A stretch of DNA of 33,526 nucleotides from CAZMCT01 sp964564785. GTDB lineage: Bacteria; Planctomycetota; Phycisphaerae; UBA1845; Fen-1342. Of this stretch, positions 15,878 to 24,586 are shown one piece after another (position 1 is the first letter of the stretch; every line of letters starts with the position of its first letter). Location: assembly GCA_964564785.1 (NCBI GenBank), contig CAZMCT010000027.1, positions 1 through 33,526 of the forward strand, given 5' to 3'. The translations under genes were made by a program, and so were the position numbers. The notes under the pieces are model-generated. The model did not search any database and was not told the DNA's origin. It saw only the letters and a list, made by a program, of their open reading frames with translations.

Positions 15878-16174
15878 TCATGGGAGGCCCACGGGTGAGC
15901 GGGGCGCGTCCGGCGCGCGGTACAGCAGGGCCACGCGCCCGATGCGCTTGACCAGCTCGCACGGCACGCGGGCACACAGCTCGGCCGCGGCCGCGTCGGT
16001 CTCCGCCCCGCTGTCCGCGTGGATGCGGACCTTCAGCAAATCGCTGCGGGCGAACGCGGCGCGCACGTGGGCCGCGATGGCATCGGTGATGCCGTCCGCG
16101 GGGACCGAGATGGCGGCCTTCAGTTGGTGCGCTCGGGCAAGCAACGACTGTCGCAGCTTGGACGGAAGCGGCAC
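15878..16174 (-). CDS. YhbY-like CRM-domain RNA-binding protein
   Basis: A 98-residue single-domain protein. Residues 5-85 match the CRM fold: a first helix LRQSLLARAHQLKAAISV, the short PADGITDAI turn that corresponds to the family's GxxG-like loop, a helix, the strand LLKVRI, and a final VKRIGRVALLYR strand pair. In Escherichia coli YhbY associates with the large ribosomal subunit precursor, so a role in ribosome assembly is likely. The start is GTG 16174, with GGAG 6 nt upstream. It is divergent from the topoisomerase gene, with 219 bp between the starts. Confidence 0.75.
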   Translation of the reverse strand: MPLPSKLRQSLLARAHQLKAAISVPADGITDAIAAHVRAAFARSDLLKVRIHADSGAETDAAAAELCARVPCELVKRIGRVALLYRAPDAPRSPVGLP

Positions 16175-16393
16175 GCAGATCTCCGATGGTGGTTCGCCGA
16201 GCGCGATCCTCGGCCCGCGGACTGTACAGACCGCCCGCCCCGGATACCATAGCGAACGGAGTATTGGTTTGTGGGGCTGCGCGGCCGGCGTTCGATCGGC
16301 CGCGGGTCCTCCCGCGAGTGCGGACCCGCGTCCGCCTTCCTCGGGACGCCGGGTCGAGGCCAGGTCCCGGACCTGGACACGCAGGAGCCACGG

Positions 16394-18592
16394 ATGGCGA
16401 CCCAGCCCGAGCTAAAGACCAGAGTCGATGATCCGCCCAGCCTCTTCGAGTCGCGGCCGGCGCGTCCGATCCCCGTCGGTACCGTCACGCAGCCCGTCTG
16501 GGCGCCGGGGCTCGAGGATGAGGACCCGGACATGAGTCCCCGGGCCGCAGCCAAGCCTTCGCCCGCCACGCGCGGAAAACCCGCGCGCCGGCCGTCGGCC
16601 GCGAACAAGGCCGCCCCGGCGCAGCGCGAGCTGTTCACCCCGCCGAAACGTGTTTCAAAGGTCACCGCGTCGCTACCGCCGCCCGCGAAGCAAGCCGCTC
16701 TTCCAGAAGATGCACCGGCTGCAAGCGACACGGCCACCCCTGCCCTGAAGGAGGCTCCGGCGGCGCCGGCACAGCCCGCCGTGCGGGCGACCGAGGAAAA
16801 CCTCCGCAGGCGGACCGTGACGGCCGAGACGATGGCGGCCGCGCAGCGTGAGATCTCCGTCAGCGAGTTCTTCGCCAAGAACCGGCACTTGCTGGGTTTC
16901 GACAACAAGCGCAAGGCGTTGCTGACGACGGTGAAGGAGGCGGTAGATAACGCGCTGGATGCGTGCGAGGAGGCGGGGATCCTGCCGGAGTTGTGGATCG
17001 CAATCGATCAACTGGCGGAAGACCGCTTTCGGGTCCGGGTGCGTGACAACGGGCCGGGGATCGTGAAGGGCCAGATCGCGAACATCTTCGGCAAGCTGCT
17101 GTACGGCTCGAAGTTTCATCGGCTGAAGATGAGCCGCGGCCAGCAGGGGATCGGCATCTCGGCCGCGGGCATGTACGGCCTGCTGACGACGGGCAAGAGC
17201 GTGCACATCACCAGCCGCACGAGCCCGGGCAAGCGGGCCCACCACATGCAGATTCAGATGGACACGGCCAAGAACCGGGCCGACGTCATCGTGGACGAGG
17301 AGGTCAACGTCGAGTGGGAGCGCGGCACCGAGGTCGTGATCGAGCTGGTGGCCAGCTACGCGAAGGGGCGTCAGTCGGTCGACGAATACGTGGAGCAGAC
17401 CGCCATCGCCAACCCGCACGCCCTCATCCATTACGTCTCGCCGATTCCCGAGCATCGTGAATTCCCGCGCGGTGCCCAAGAGCTGCCGTCGGAGACCCGC
17501 GAGATCAAACCGCACCCGCACGGCATCGAGCTCGGCGTGCTGATGAAGATGCTCAAGGACGCCCGGCCGCAGAAAAAGGGGCAGCGCAGCGTGCGGCTGG
17601 CAGCCTTCCTCCAGGATGCGTTCTGTCGCATCAGCCCGCGGACGGCGGCCGAAATCTGCGCTGCGGCGAAGCTCGACGGCGACGGCAAGGCTCACGAAAT
17701 CGGCACGCACGACGTCGAGCAGCTCTACGCGGCGATGCAGCAGGTGCGGATCATGGCGCCGCCGACGGACTGCCTCGCGCCGATCGGCGTGCGCAACCTG
17801 CTGGCCGGCCTGCTCAAGGAAGTGAAGGCCGAGTTCTTCACGGCCACCACTCGCGAACCGGCGGTGTATCGCGGCAACCCGTTCCAGATCGAGGTCGCCT
17901 TGGCATACGGCGGGAATCTGCCGACCGACCAGCCCGCCCGCGTGATCCGCTTCGCCAACCGTGTGCCCCTGCTGTATCAGCAGTCGGCCTGCGCGGCGTT
18001 CAAGAGCGTGCTCGACGTCGACTGGCGGAACTACGGTATTTCGCAGCCGGCCGGGGCGCTGCCGGTCGGGCCGCTGGTGGTCATGCTGCACATGGCGAGC
18101 GTCTGGGTCCCGTTCACCAGCGAGAGCAAAGAGGCCGTCGCCGACTACGACGAGATCCGCAAGGAGATGAAGCTCGCGCTTCAGGAGTGCGGGCGGAAGC
18201 TCAGCGCGTACGTTCGCCGCCGCAAGCGTCAGCGGCTCGAGGGCGAGCGGCGGAGCATCTTCGAGCGCTACATTCCCGACGTGGCCGATGCGCTCGCCAA
18301 CCTGACCGGTCAGAGCCGCGAGCGGCTGTTGAGGGACCTCCAGAGCATCTCCAAGCGCCGCACGGCCGAAGCGGATGTTGAACTGGACGAGGACGGCCGG
18401 CCGGTGGCCCGGACGGCCGAAAGCGGCCCGGACGGCGCGGACGAGCTGGCCGACGATGAGAGCACGGTCATCGTGCCGGAAAACGAGACGCGCGAGGCGG
18501 TGGAGGAGTTGTTCGAGGCGAACCGGGCAGAAGACCGCCCGCGCCGCCGGGGCCGCACCGCCGTGAACCTTCGGCGAAGCCCGCGGGCCTAG
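16394..18592 (+). CDS. top6B: DNA topoisomerase VI subunit B
   Basis: The ATPase subunit of topoisomerase VI, a type IIB enzyme best known from archaea. The GHKL (Bergerat) ATP-binding site is complete: KEAVDNALDACEEAG (181-195) with the catalytic Glu, DNGPGI (218-223) and SRGQQGIGISAAGMYG (247-262). A transducer region with the conserved switch-lysine area follows, then an acidic and basic C-terminal tail from about 670. At 732 residues it is longer than archaeal enzymes; residues 1-140 are a Pro/Ala-rich, probably disordered extension, and the conserved part begins at SVSEFFAKNRHLLGF (155-169). The start is ATG 16394, with AGGAG at 6-nt spacing. The partner subunit A, which cuts DNA, is not in the window. 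Confidence 0.9.
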   Translation: MATQPELKTRVDDPPSLFESRPARPIPVGTVTQPVWAPGLEDEDPDMSPRAAAKPSPATRGKPARRPSAANKAAPAQRELFTPPKRVSKVTASLPPPAKQAALPEDAPAASDTATPALKEAPAAPAQPAVRATEENLRRRTVTAETMAAAQREISVSEFFAKNRHLLGFDNKRKALLTTVKEAVDNALDACEEAGILPELWIAIDQLAEDRFRVRVRDNGPGIVKGQIANIFGKLLYGSKFHRLKMSRGQQGIGISAAGMYGLLTTGKSVHITSRTSPGKRAHHMQIQMDTAKNRADVIVDEEVNVEWERGTEVVIELVASYAKGRQSVDEYVEQTAIANPHALIHYVSPIPEHREFPRGAQELPSETREIKPHPHGIELGVLMKMLKDARPQKKGQRSVRLAAFLQDAFCRISPRTAAEICAAAKLDGDGKAHEIGTHDVEQLYAAMQQVRIMAPPTDCLAPIGVRNLLAGLLKEVKAEFFTATTREPAVYRGNPFQIEVALAYGGNLPTDQPARVIRFANRVPLLYQQSACAAFKSVLDVDWRNYGISQPAGALPVGPLVVMLHMASVWVPFTSESKEAVADYDEIRKEMKLALQECGRKLSAYVRRRKRQRLEGERRSIFERYIPDVADALANLTGQSRERLLRDLQSISKRRTAEADVELDEDGRPVARTAESGPDGADELADDESTVIVPENETREAVEELFEANRAEDRPRRRGRTAVNLRRSPRA

Positions 18593-18747
18593 CGCGCAAC
18601 GCCGGAATACCGCTGGCCGGACGAAGTTGGCCGCAGATCGCGAACGGGAGGAAGCCGGACGGGGTGGGGCTCCGGTCGGGAACTCACTCGAGCAGCGTCG
18701 CGGGCATTGGGGGCGCGCCCCGAGCGCTTCGCCGCGCCCCCGCGACT

Positions 18748-18777
18748 TTGCGTCACGCCGACGCTGCGAAGTATCAT
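18748..18777 (+). promoter_or_regulatory. Probable sigma-70-type promoter of the sugar ABC operon
   Basis: TTGCGT (18748-18753) and TATCAT (18772-18777) are separated by 18 bp. Transcription would begin near 18784, giving a leader of about 30 nt before the AGGAG site of the substrate-binding protein gene. Confidence 0.5.
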
Positions 18778-18814
18778 GTTCGCAGTCCCGCGGTGACTGA
18801 ACAGGAGCCACTTC

Positions 18815-19879
18815 ATGACCGCTCGAATCGCATGGCTGGGCGCTCTGTTCCTGTCCGCGGCCGGTTGCGAGCGTCAACCGCCGCCGCCGACTCGCAGCCT
18901 GCTTCCCACGCCTACCGAGCCCGCCGCGACGACGGCGGCCGCGACCCCGGCGCCCGCACCGGATGCCACGGCCGCCCGCCGGCCGCGCATCGCCGTTATC
19001 CCCAAGGGCACCACGCACGATTTCTGGAAGTCCGTCCACGCGGGCGCGGTGAAGGCCCAGCGCGAATTCGGCGTCGAGCTCGTATTCCGCGGGCCGGAGA
19101 AGGAGGATGACCGCGAGCAACAGGTCTCGCTGGTGCAGAACTTCATCAGCAGCCGCATCGACGCCATTGTGCTCGCCCCGCTCGACGACAAGGCCCTGCT
19201 ACCGGCCGTGCAGCAGGCGACGGCGGCCGGGATCCCGGTCGTGATCATCGACTCGGCCCTGGCGGGCGAGGTTGGGAGAGACTTCGTGAGCTTCGCGGCG
19301 ACGAACAACTATCGGGGCGGGCAGCTCGCGGGCGAGCGAATGGCCGCGCTGCTGGGGGGGCAGGGCCGCGTCCTGCTGCTGCGTTACCAGGAGGGCTCGG
19401 CCAGTACGGTGGAGCGCGAACGGGGGTTCACCGAGGCGCTGGCGAAGCACGCGGGGATCCAGCTCGTCGACCCCAAGCGGTACGCCGGTCCGACACGGGC
19501 CACGGCCCAGGACGCGGCCGAAAACCTGCTGACGGCTCACGCCGACGTGCAGGGGGTGTTCTGCCCGAACGAGTCGAGCACGTTCGGGATGCTGCTGGCG
19601 CTGCGCTCGCGCGGGCTGGCGGGCAGGCTGCCGTTCGTGGGCTTCGACGCGAGCCCGGGGCTGGTCGAGGCGCTGCGGGCGGGCGAGCTGGCCGGCCTGG
19701 TCGTGCAGAACCCGATGAAGATGGGCTACGTCGGCGTGAAGACGGCGGTCGACCACCTGGCGGGTCGGCCGGTCGAGCCGCTGCAGGACACGGGGGTGGT
19801 GCTGGTCACGAAGGAAACGATCGACGCACCCGAGTACCAGGAACTCCTGACGCCCAATCTGGGGGCGTACTTGAACTAG
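18815..19879 (+). CDS. Sugar ABC transporter substrate-binding lipoprotein (RbsB-like)
   Basis: A 354-residue periplasmic binding protein of the ribose/galactose class (Peripla_BP_4 type). The N-terminus is a lipoprotein signal, LFLSAAGC, with the lipidated Cys at 18, then a Pro/Thr/Ala-rich tether to about 60. The binding fold starts at RPRIAVIPKGTTHDFW and has the usual two lobes: AIVLAPLDDKALLPAV, GIPVVIIDSAL, GQLAGERMA, GVFCPNESSTFGML, VGFDASPGLVEAL and VVQNPMKMGYVGVK. It would deliver a sugar to the permease and ATPase encoded next. ATG 18815 has AGGAG 7 nt upstream. Which sugar is bound cannot be said. Confidence 0.88.
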   Translation: MTARIAWLGALFLSAAGCERQPPPPTRSLLPTPTEPAATTAAATPAPAPDATAARRPRIAVIPKGTTHDFWKSVHAGAVKAQREFGVELVFRGPEKEDDREQQVSLVQNFISSRIDAIVLAPLDDKALLPAVQQATAAGIPVVIIDSALAGEVGRDFVSFAATNNYRGGQLAGERMAALLGGQGRVLLLRYQEGSASTVERERGFTEALAKHAGIQLVDPKRYAGPTRATAQDAAENLLTAHADVQGVFCPNESSTFGMLLALRSRGLAGRLPFVGFDASPGLVEALRAGELAGLVVQNPMKMGYVGVKTAVDHLAGRPVEPLQDTGVVLVTKETIDAPEYQELLTPNLGAYLN

Positions 19880-20113
19880 ACGACGCAGGCGGGCGCGGCC
19901 CGCGAAGGCCGAAATGCAGAGCTGGGCGCCAACCCTGGACTGGCCCACGACGGTCGCCTCCGGCACGAGCCGCGGGGATCGCGTTCTGCCGCTGTGCGGC
20001 TCCGACTCCGACGGGCCCGGCCGCCGCTCCGGGGCTCCGCGTGGGCGTCCGGGCGCGTGGGCATCGTGGTGCCTCCGGCACTCGGCGGCAGTGTTCGACT
20101 TGGTGCCTCGGTG

Positions 20114-21655
20114 GTGAACTTCCCATACTTCGGTCGTGGCCCGCGGCTCGAAATGCGCGGGATTTGCAAGCGCTTCGGAGCAACCGTCGCGCTCGCGAAC
20201 GTGAATCTGGTCGTCGAGGCCGGCGAGGTCCACGCCCTCGTCGGCGAAAATGGCGCCGGCAAGTCGACGCTGATGAAGGTCCTCTCCGGGGCCGTCCGGC
20301 CGGACGCGGGCGAGATGCGGCTGGACGGCCATGCGTTCGCGCCGGCGGGCCCGCTCGCGGCCCGCGCCGCGGGCGTGGCCATGATCTACCAGGAACTCAA
20401 CCTCGCCCCACACCTCACGGCCGAGGAGAACATCACGCTCGGCGCCGAGCACCGCTTCGCGGGGATCATCCGCCGCGCTCACCACCGAACGCAGATTGCC
20501 CGGATCCTCGCTGACCTGGGCCGGCCGGACATCCCGCTGCGCACGCCCATCCGCCGCCTCTCCGCCCCCCAGCGGCAGGTAGTCGAGATCGCCCGCGCCT
20601 TGCTTGCCGACGCCCGGGTGCTCGTCATGGACGAGCCCACCAGTTCGCTCGGCCGAGCGGAGATCGAGGAGCTGTTCCAGACGATCGCTCGGCTCCGCGA
20701 CCGCGGGGTGGCCGTCGTGTACATCTCGCACTTCCTCGAAGAGGTGCAGCGCGTCGCCCAGCGTTACACGGTCCTGCGCGACGGCCGCAACGTCGCGACC
20801 GGCCGGCTGGTCGACACGACACTGGGGGGACTGGTCGAGCAGATGATCGGCCGCCGGCTCGATCAGCTCTTCCCGCACGTCCCGCACGAACTCGGCCCCC
20901 CGGTACTCCAAATCGCCGGCCTGACGGGCCGCACGCTGCCGCTGGACGCCACACTCACGTTGCATCGCGGCGAAATCCTCGGTTTGGCTGGCCTCGTCGG
21001 CGCGGGGCGGACGGAACTGCTGCGCTGCCTGTTCGGTCTCGACCCCGTTCGCAGCGGCCGCGTCCGGGTCGCGCTCGTCTCGGCGGCCCGCGAGCACGCC
21101 GACGTCCCCGCGGCCGCGGCCCACCCCGCCCGTCGGCTGGCGCAAGGTGTCGGGCTGCTCAGCGAGGATCGCCAGGGCGAAGGGCTCGCACTCGCCCGCA
21201 CGCTGACCGACAACATTCTCCTCAGCCACCTCCGCCCGTTCGCCTGCTGCGGCTGGCTCAACGTTCGCGCCATGGAGCGTGCCGCCGCCGAGTGGCTGGC
21301 GCGTCTCGACATTCGTGCCCGCGGCCCGCGGCAGCGGGTCCGCGATCTGTCCGGCGGCAACCAGCAGAAAGTCGCGTTGGCGCGGCTGCTGCACCACGAC
21401 GTCGACGTCCTGCTGCTGGACGAACCGACGCGTGGCGTGGATGTCTCCAGCAAGGCTCAGATCTACCGCCTCGTCGGCGAACTGGCCGCCCGCGGGAAGG
21501 CACTCCTCGTCGTCAGCAGCTATATTCCCGAGCTGCTCGGCATCTGCGACCGCATCGCCGTCATGCATCGTGGCCGGCTCGGACCGGCTCGCCCGGTGAC
21601 GGAGTGGACCGAGGCGGCGATTGCGGCTGTCGCTGCGAGCGGGCGCGACGGGTAG
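20114..21655 (+). CDS. Sugar ABC transporter ATP-binding protein, double ATPase (RbsA-like)
   Basis: A cytoplasmic protein of about 513 residues with two fused ATPase halves, as in RbsA, MglA and XylG. The first half has Walker A GENGAGKST, the Q-loop IYQELN, the altered signature LSAPQRQVVEIARAL and Walker B VLVMDEPTSSLG. The second has the degenerate Walker A GLVGAGRTE usual for this class, signature LSGGNQQKVALARLL and Walker B VLLLDEPTRGVD. I chose GTG 20114 so that the first beta strand (PRLEMRGICKRFG) is kept; GTG 20111 or ATG 20153 are alternatives, and none has a clear ribosome site. The 234 bp after the binding-protein gene contain nothing recognisable. Confidence 0.87.
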   Translation: MNFPYFGRGPRLEMRGICKRFGATVALANVNLVVEAGEVHALVGENGAGKSTLMKVLSGAVRPDAGEMRLDGHAFAPAGPLAARAAGVAMIYQELNLAPHLTAEENITLGAEHRFAGIIRRAHHRTQIARILADLGRPDIPLRTPIRRLSAPQRQVVEIARALLADARVLVMDEPTSSLGRAEIEELFQTIARLRDRGVAVVYISHFLEEVQRVAQRYTVLRDGRNVATGRLVDTTLGGLVEQMIGRRLDQLFPHVPHELGPPVLQIAGLTGRTLPLDATLTLHRGEILGLAGLVGAGRTELLRCLFGLDPVRSGRVRVALVSAAREHADVPAAAAHPARRLAQGVGLLSEDRQGEGLALARTLTDNILLSHLRPFACCGWLNVRAMERAAAEWLARLDIRARGPRQRVRDLSGGNQQKVALARLLHHDVDVLLLDEPTRGVDVSSKAQIYRLVGELAARGKALLVVSSYIPELLGICDRIAVMHRGRLGPARPVTEWTEAAIAAVAASGRDG

Positions 21656-21721
21656 CGGCACTGCCGACACGGCAATGGTGCCCGGCTCACCGCCGAGGCG
21701 GCGGTGCCACAGGAGTTCGGC

Positions 21722-22819
21722 TTGGCGGGCGAGATTCAGGTGACAACCCGGCCGGGCCAGCGCGGCGAGCCGCTGCGCGGCCGGCTTCTTTCCGCCCTGG
21801 CGCCGCTGCTCGGACTGGGCCTCGTGGTCGCGATCTTCTACGCCATCCCCCCGCACCCGCCGCTGACGCTGCTCGATGTCCGCACGATTGCGGTTCAGAC
21901 GGTCATCGTCGGTGTGGCCGCGATGGGCATGACGTTCATCATCATCAGCGGCGGCATCGACCTTTCCGTCGGGTCAACCGTCGCGCTGGCCAGCGTGACC
22001 ACGGCGATCACGCTGGCCCACGGCTGGCGATTCGCGTTTCTCGACCGCCTCGGCCTGGGAGCCGTCAACCCCGCCGCAGCGCTCGCGGCGCTGACGCATC
22101 ACCGGCCGCTGTTGGCGGCCCTGCTCACCGCGCTGCTGACGGGTGCGCTCTGCGGCCTGTATAACGCGTTGCTGATCACCGCCTTGCGGCTTCCACCGTT
22201 CATCGCGACGCTCGGCACACTCGGCTTTTACCGCGGTGTCGCGAAATGGATTTCCGGCAGCATGCCCGTCAGCCCGCCGTCCGGGCCGGGCACGGCTACG
22301 AGCCTGCTCCAGGCGTGGGTGCGGCCGACGCCCGATCCCGACTGGCTGCTCGTCGCGCCCGCGGTCTGGTTGCTGCTCGGCCTCGGGCTGGTGCTGGCGG
22401 CCGTCTTGCGGTTCACCATCCTCGGGCGCTACACGTTCGCGATCGGCTCGAGCGAGGCCACCGCCCGGCTGTGCGGCATTCGGGTGCCGGTGTACAAGGC
22501 GGTGGTGTATGGGTTGGCCGGCCTGCTCACCGGCTTGGCCGGGCTGATGCAGTACTCCCGGCTGACGCAGGGCGACCCCACGGTCGCGGTCGGACTCGAG
22601 CTGGACGTGATCGCGGCGGTCGTGATCGGCGGCGGCTCGCTGGCCGGCGGGCAGGGTTCGATTCTCGGCACAGTCGCGGGCGCGCTGATGATGCTGTACC
22701 TCCGAAACCGCTGCACGGTGCTGGGTTGGTCGAACTTCGTCCAGGATATGATTGTCGGCCATATCATCATTATCGCCGTGGCGCTCGATCAATGGCGGCT
22801 GCGGCGGGTGGAGCGCTGA
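21722..22819 (+). CDS. Sugar ABC transporter permease (RbsC-like)
   Basis: A 365-residue membrane permease of the ribose/xylose class, the partner of the two preceding genes. Clear family marks are the GMTFIIISGGIDLSVGS segment (about 70-86), the coupling region PPFIATLGTLGFYRGVA, GRYTFAIGSSEATARLCGI, and the late GGGSLAGGQGSILGTVAGAL. About eight to ten hydrophobic helices are visible. TTG 21722 was chosen because AGGAG (21711-21715) lies 6 nt upstream; GTG 21704 in the same frame is the alternative and adds six residues. The first 20 residues are cytoplasmic and charged. Confidence 0.87.
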   Translation: MAGEIQVTTRPGQRGEPLRGRLLSALAPLLGLGLVVAIFYAIPPHPPLTLLDVRTIAVQTVIVGVAAMGMTFIIISGGIDLSVGSTVALASVTTAITLAHGWRFAFLDRLGLGAVNPAAALAALTHHRPLLAALLTALLTGALCGLYNALLITALRLPPFIATLGTLGFYRGVAKWISGSMPVSPPSGPGTATSLLQAWVRPTPDPDWLLVAPAVWLLLGLGLVLAAVLRFTILGRYTFAIGSSEATARLCGIRVPVYKAVVYGLAGLLTGLAGLMQYSRLTQGDPTVAVGLELDVIAAVVIGGGSLAGGQGSILGTVAGALMMLYLRNRCTVLGWSNFVQDMIVGHIIIIAVALDQWRLRRVER

Positions 22820-22874
22820 GCGGCCCCCGGTCCGACCCGTGCCGAATCCGGGGGCCGGCGGGCCGCCGGCGGGC

Positions 22875-22903
22875 TTGGCAACCGCGGCGGAAGCCAGTAT
22901 CAT
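22875..22903 (+). promoter_or_regulatory. Strong candidate promoter of the acpP-fabF pair
   Basis: TTGGCA (22875-22880) and TATCAT (22898-22903) are separated by the ideal 17 bp, each matching the sigma-70 consensus at about five of six bases. It lies 56 bp after the permease stop, so the pair has its own promoter. The leader would be about 170 nt. Confidence 0.6.
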
Positions 22904-22983
22904 CCGCCCGCTCTGAAGTCGGCGCGGGATCCGCCCCGACCGGTCGGGCCGGCGGGACGGACCGATGCCATGCTGAAAGTCTG

Positions 22984-23056
22984 GCGGGCAGACAGGGTTG
23001 CAGATACCCTGGCCCGCGAACCGTCGGATCACGGCGCTTCCCCGCGCGGGGGAAGC
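22984..23056 (+). promoter_or_regulatory. Structured leader with two hairpins before the acyl carrier protein gene
   Basis: The first hairpin has an outer GCGGG/CCCGC stem (22984-22988 with 23013-23017) and an inner CAGGGT/ACCCTG stem (22993-22998 with 23006-23011) around a 7-nt loop. The second is a perfect 8-bp stem GCTTCCCC/GGGGAAGC (23036-23043 with 23049-23056) ending 12 nt before the AGGAGG site. Neither has a T-tract. They may affect mRNA stability or translation of a gene that normally needs high expression. Confidence 0.45.
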
Positions 23057-23080
23057 CACCCGAGCCGCAGGAGGAAACCC

Positions 23081-23338
23081 GTGCCCTCAGCCGCGGAAGT
23101 GGAAGCCAAGGTCAAGAAGATCGTCGCGGACCAGATGGGGGTCTCCGAGGCCGAGATCACCCGCGAAACCTCGTTCGTCAACGATCTCAACGCCGACTCG
23201 CTCGACACCGTCGAGCTCGTCATGGAGTTCGAGGACGCGTTCGAGATGTCCATCCCGGACGAGGAAGCCGAGAAGATCCAGACCATCGGCATGGCCGTCG
23301 ACTACATCATGAAGCACCTCGACAGCGCCAAAACCTAA
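23081..23338 (+). CDS. acpP: Acyl carrier protein
   Basis: An 85-residue acidic carrier protein of fatty acid synthesis. The phosphopantetheine attachment serine is S40 in the canonical DLNADSLDTVELVM, and the helices EVEAKVKKIVADQMG, EFEDAFEMSIPDEEAEKI and AVDYIMKHL match AcpP along the whole length. GTG 23081 is the start because AGGAGG (23069-23074) lies 6 nt upstream; the frame remains open upstream only by chance. fabF begins 9 nt after its stop codon, so the two are co-expressed. Confidence 0.93.
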   Translation: MPSAAEVEAKVKKIVADQMGVSEAEITRETSFVNDLNADSLDTVELVMEFEDAFEMSIPDEEAEKIQTIGMAVDYIMKHLDSAKT

Positions 23339-23347
23339 GGGGTCTCC

Positions 23348-24586
23348 GTGGCTTCAGGACGCGTTGTCGTCACCGGTCTGGGGGCCGTCAGCCCCCTCGG
23401 ACCCACCGTCGAGGCTCTGTGGGACGGGCTCGTCGCCGGTCGATCCGGCATCCGCACCATCGCCCTGTTCGACCACTCGGCCCAGGACGTCCACATCGGC
23501 GGCGAATGCCTCGACTTCGACCCCGCGCCCTACCTCGATGCCCGCAGCGCCAAGCGCATGGAGCGCTTCACCCTTTTCGCCTACGCCGCCGCCCATATGG
23601 CCTTCGCCCAGGCCGGCCTCGCCCCCGGCCGCTTCAACCCCGAACGCGCCGCCGTGATCCTCGGCGCCGGCATCGGTGGCCTGCGCGAGATCGAAGAGCA
23701 GCACATCCGCCTGCTCCAGAAAGGTCCCGGAAAGGTCTCTGCCTTCACCATCCCCAAACTCATGGCCAACGCCGCCCCGGGCCACATCGCCATCGCGCTC
23801 AATATCCGCGGCGCCACCGCTTCGGTCGCGACCGCGTGTGCCTCTGCGGGCACGGCCATGGGCGATGCGTACCACGCCATCCTTCGCGGCGACGCCGACA
23901 TCGTGCTCACCGGCGGCTGTGAGGCCGCGTGCACCCCGCTCGGCATTTCCGCCTTCGCGGCCATGAAGGCCCTCAGCACCCGCAACGACGACCCGCCGGC
24001 CGCCTCCCGCCCATTCGACAAGGACCGCGACGGCTTCGTCCTCAGCGAAGGCGCCGGGCTACTCGTTTTCGAGGACTACGAGCATGCCCGTGCCCGCGGG
24101 GCCGAGCCCCTGTGCGAAGTCATCGGCTTCGGCACGTCCACCGACGCCAGCGACATCGTGCAACCCGAGCCCGAGGGCCGCGGTGCCGCTCAGGCCATGG
24201 CGGCCGCGCTCCGCCGGGCCGGGATCCGCCCCGACGAGGTCGACTACATCAACGCCCACGGCACCAGCACCACGCTCGGTGACATCGCCGAAACCCGCGC
24301 CATCAAGACCGTCTTCGGCCCCGCCGCACGTCGCGTCGCCATCAGCAGCACCAAAAGCGCGATCGGCCACTTGCTCGGTGCCAGCGGGGGGGTCGAGGCC
24401 ATCGCTTGCATCCTCGCCATCCGTCACCAGACCATCCCCCCCACCATCAACCTCCAGCACCCCGATCCCGAGTGTGACCTGGACTACGTCCCGAACGTCG
24501 CCCGCGACGCCCGCGTGCGGGTCGCCCTCAACAACTCGTTCGGCTTCGGTGGCCACAACGCCTGCGTCCTCTTCCGCGCCATCTGA
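23348..24586 (+). CDS. fabF: Beta-ketoacyl-ACP synthase II (FabF)
   Basis: A condensing enzyme of fatty acid elongation, joining malonyl-ACP to an acyl chain. The Cys-His-His catalytic set is present: C164 in TACASAGTAMGDA, H304 in NAHGTSTTLGD and H341 in KSAIGHLLGASGG, with K336 also conserved. The 412-residue length is standard, and the thiolase fold starts at once (RVVVTGLGAVSPLG). The start is GTG 23348, with an AAGGGG site. It is paired with the acyl carrier protein gene, the usual primary fatty-acid arrangement; no other fab genes are nearby, so a specialised lipid role cannot be excluded. Confidence 0.93.
   Translation: MASGRVVVTGLGAVSPLGPTVEALWDGLVAGRSGIRTIALFDHSAQDVHIGGECLDFDPAPYLDARSAKRMERFTLFAYAAAHMAFAQAGLAPGRFNPERAAVILGAGIGGLREIEEQHIRLLQKGPGKVSAFTIPKLMANAAPGHIAIALNIRGATASVATACASAGTAMGDAYHAILRGDADIVLTGGCEAACTPLGISAFAAMKALSTRNDDPPAASRPFDKDRDGFVLSEGAGLLVFEDYEHARARGAEPLCEVIGFGTSTDASDIVQPEPEGRGAAQAMAAALRRAGIRPDEVDYINAHGTSTTLGDIAETRAIKTVFGPAARRVAISSTKSAIGHLLGASGGVEAIACILAIRHQTIPPTINLQHPDPECDLDYVPNVARDARVRVALNNSFGFGGHNACVLFRAI

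Noticed and set aside
16673..19120. An 815-codon minus-strand open frame opposite topoisomerase VI subunit B
   Set aside because: It is antisense to a fully conserved ATPase, and the composition is typical of a high-GC shadow frame.
19199..21856. An 885-codon minus-strand open frame opposite the sugar transporter genes
   Set aside because: It lies antisense to the binding-protein and ATPase genes, both with intact family motifs. No motif is visible in the antisense product.
22970..23080. An extended N-terminus for the acyl carrier protein from ATG 22970
   Set aside because: The extra 37 codons are Arg/Ser-rich and contain the hairpins and the AGGAGG site that mark GTG 23081 as the start.
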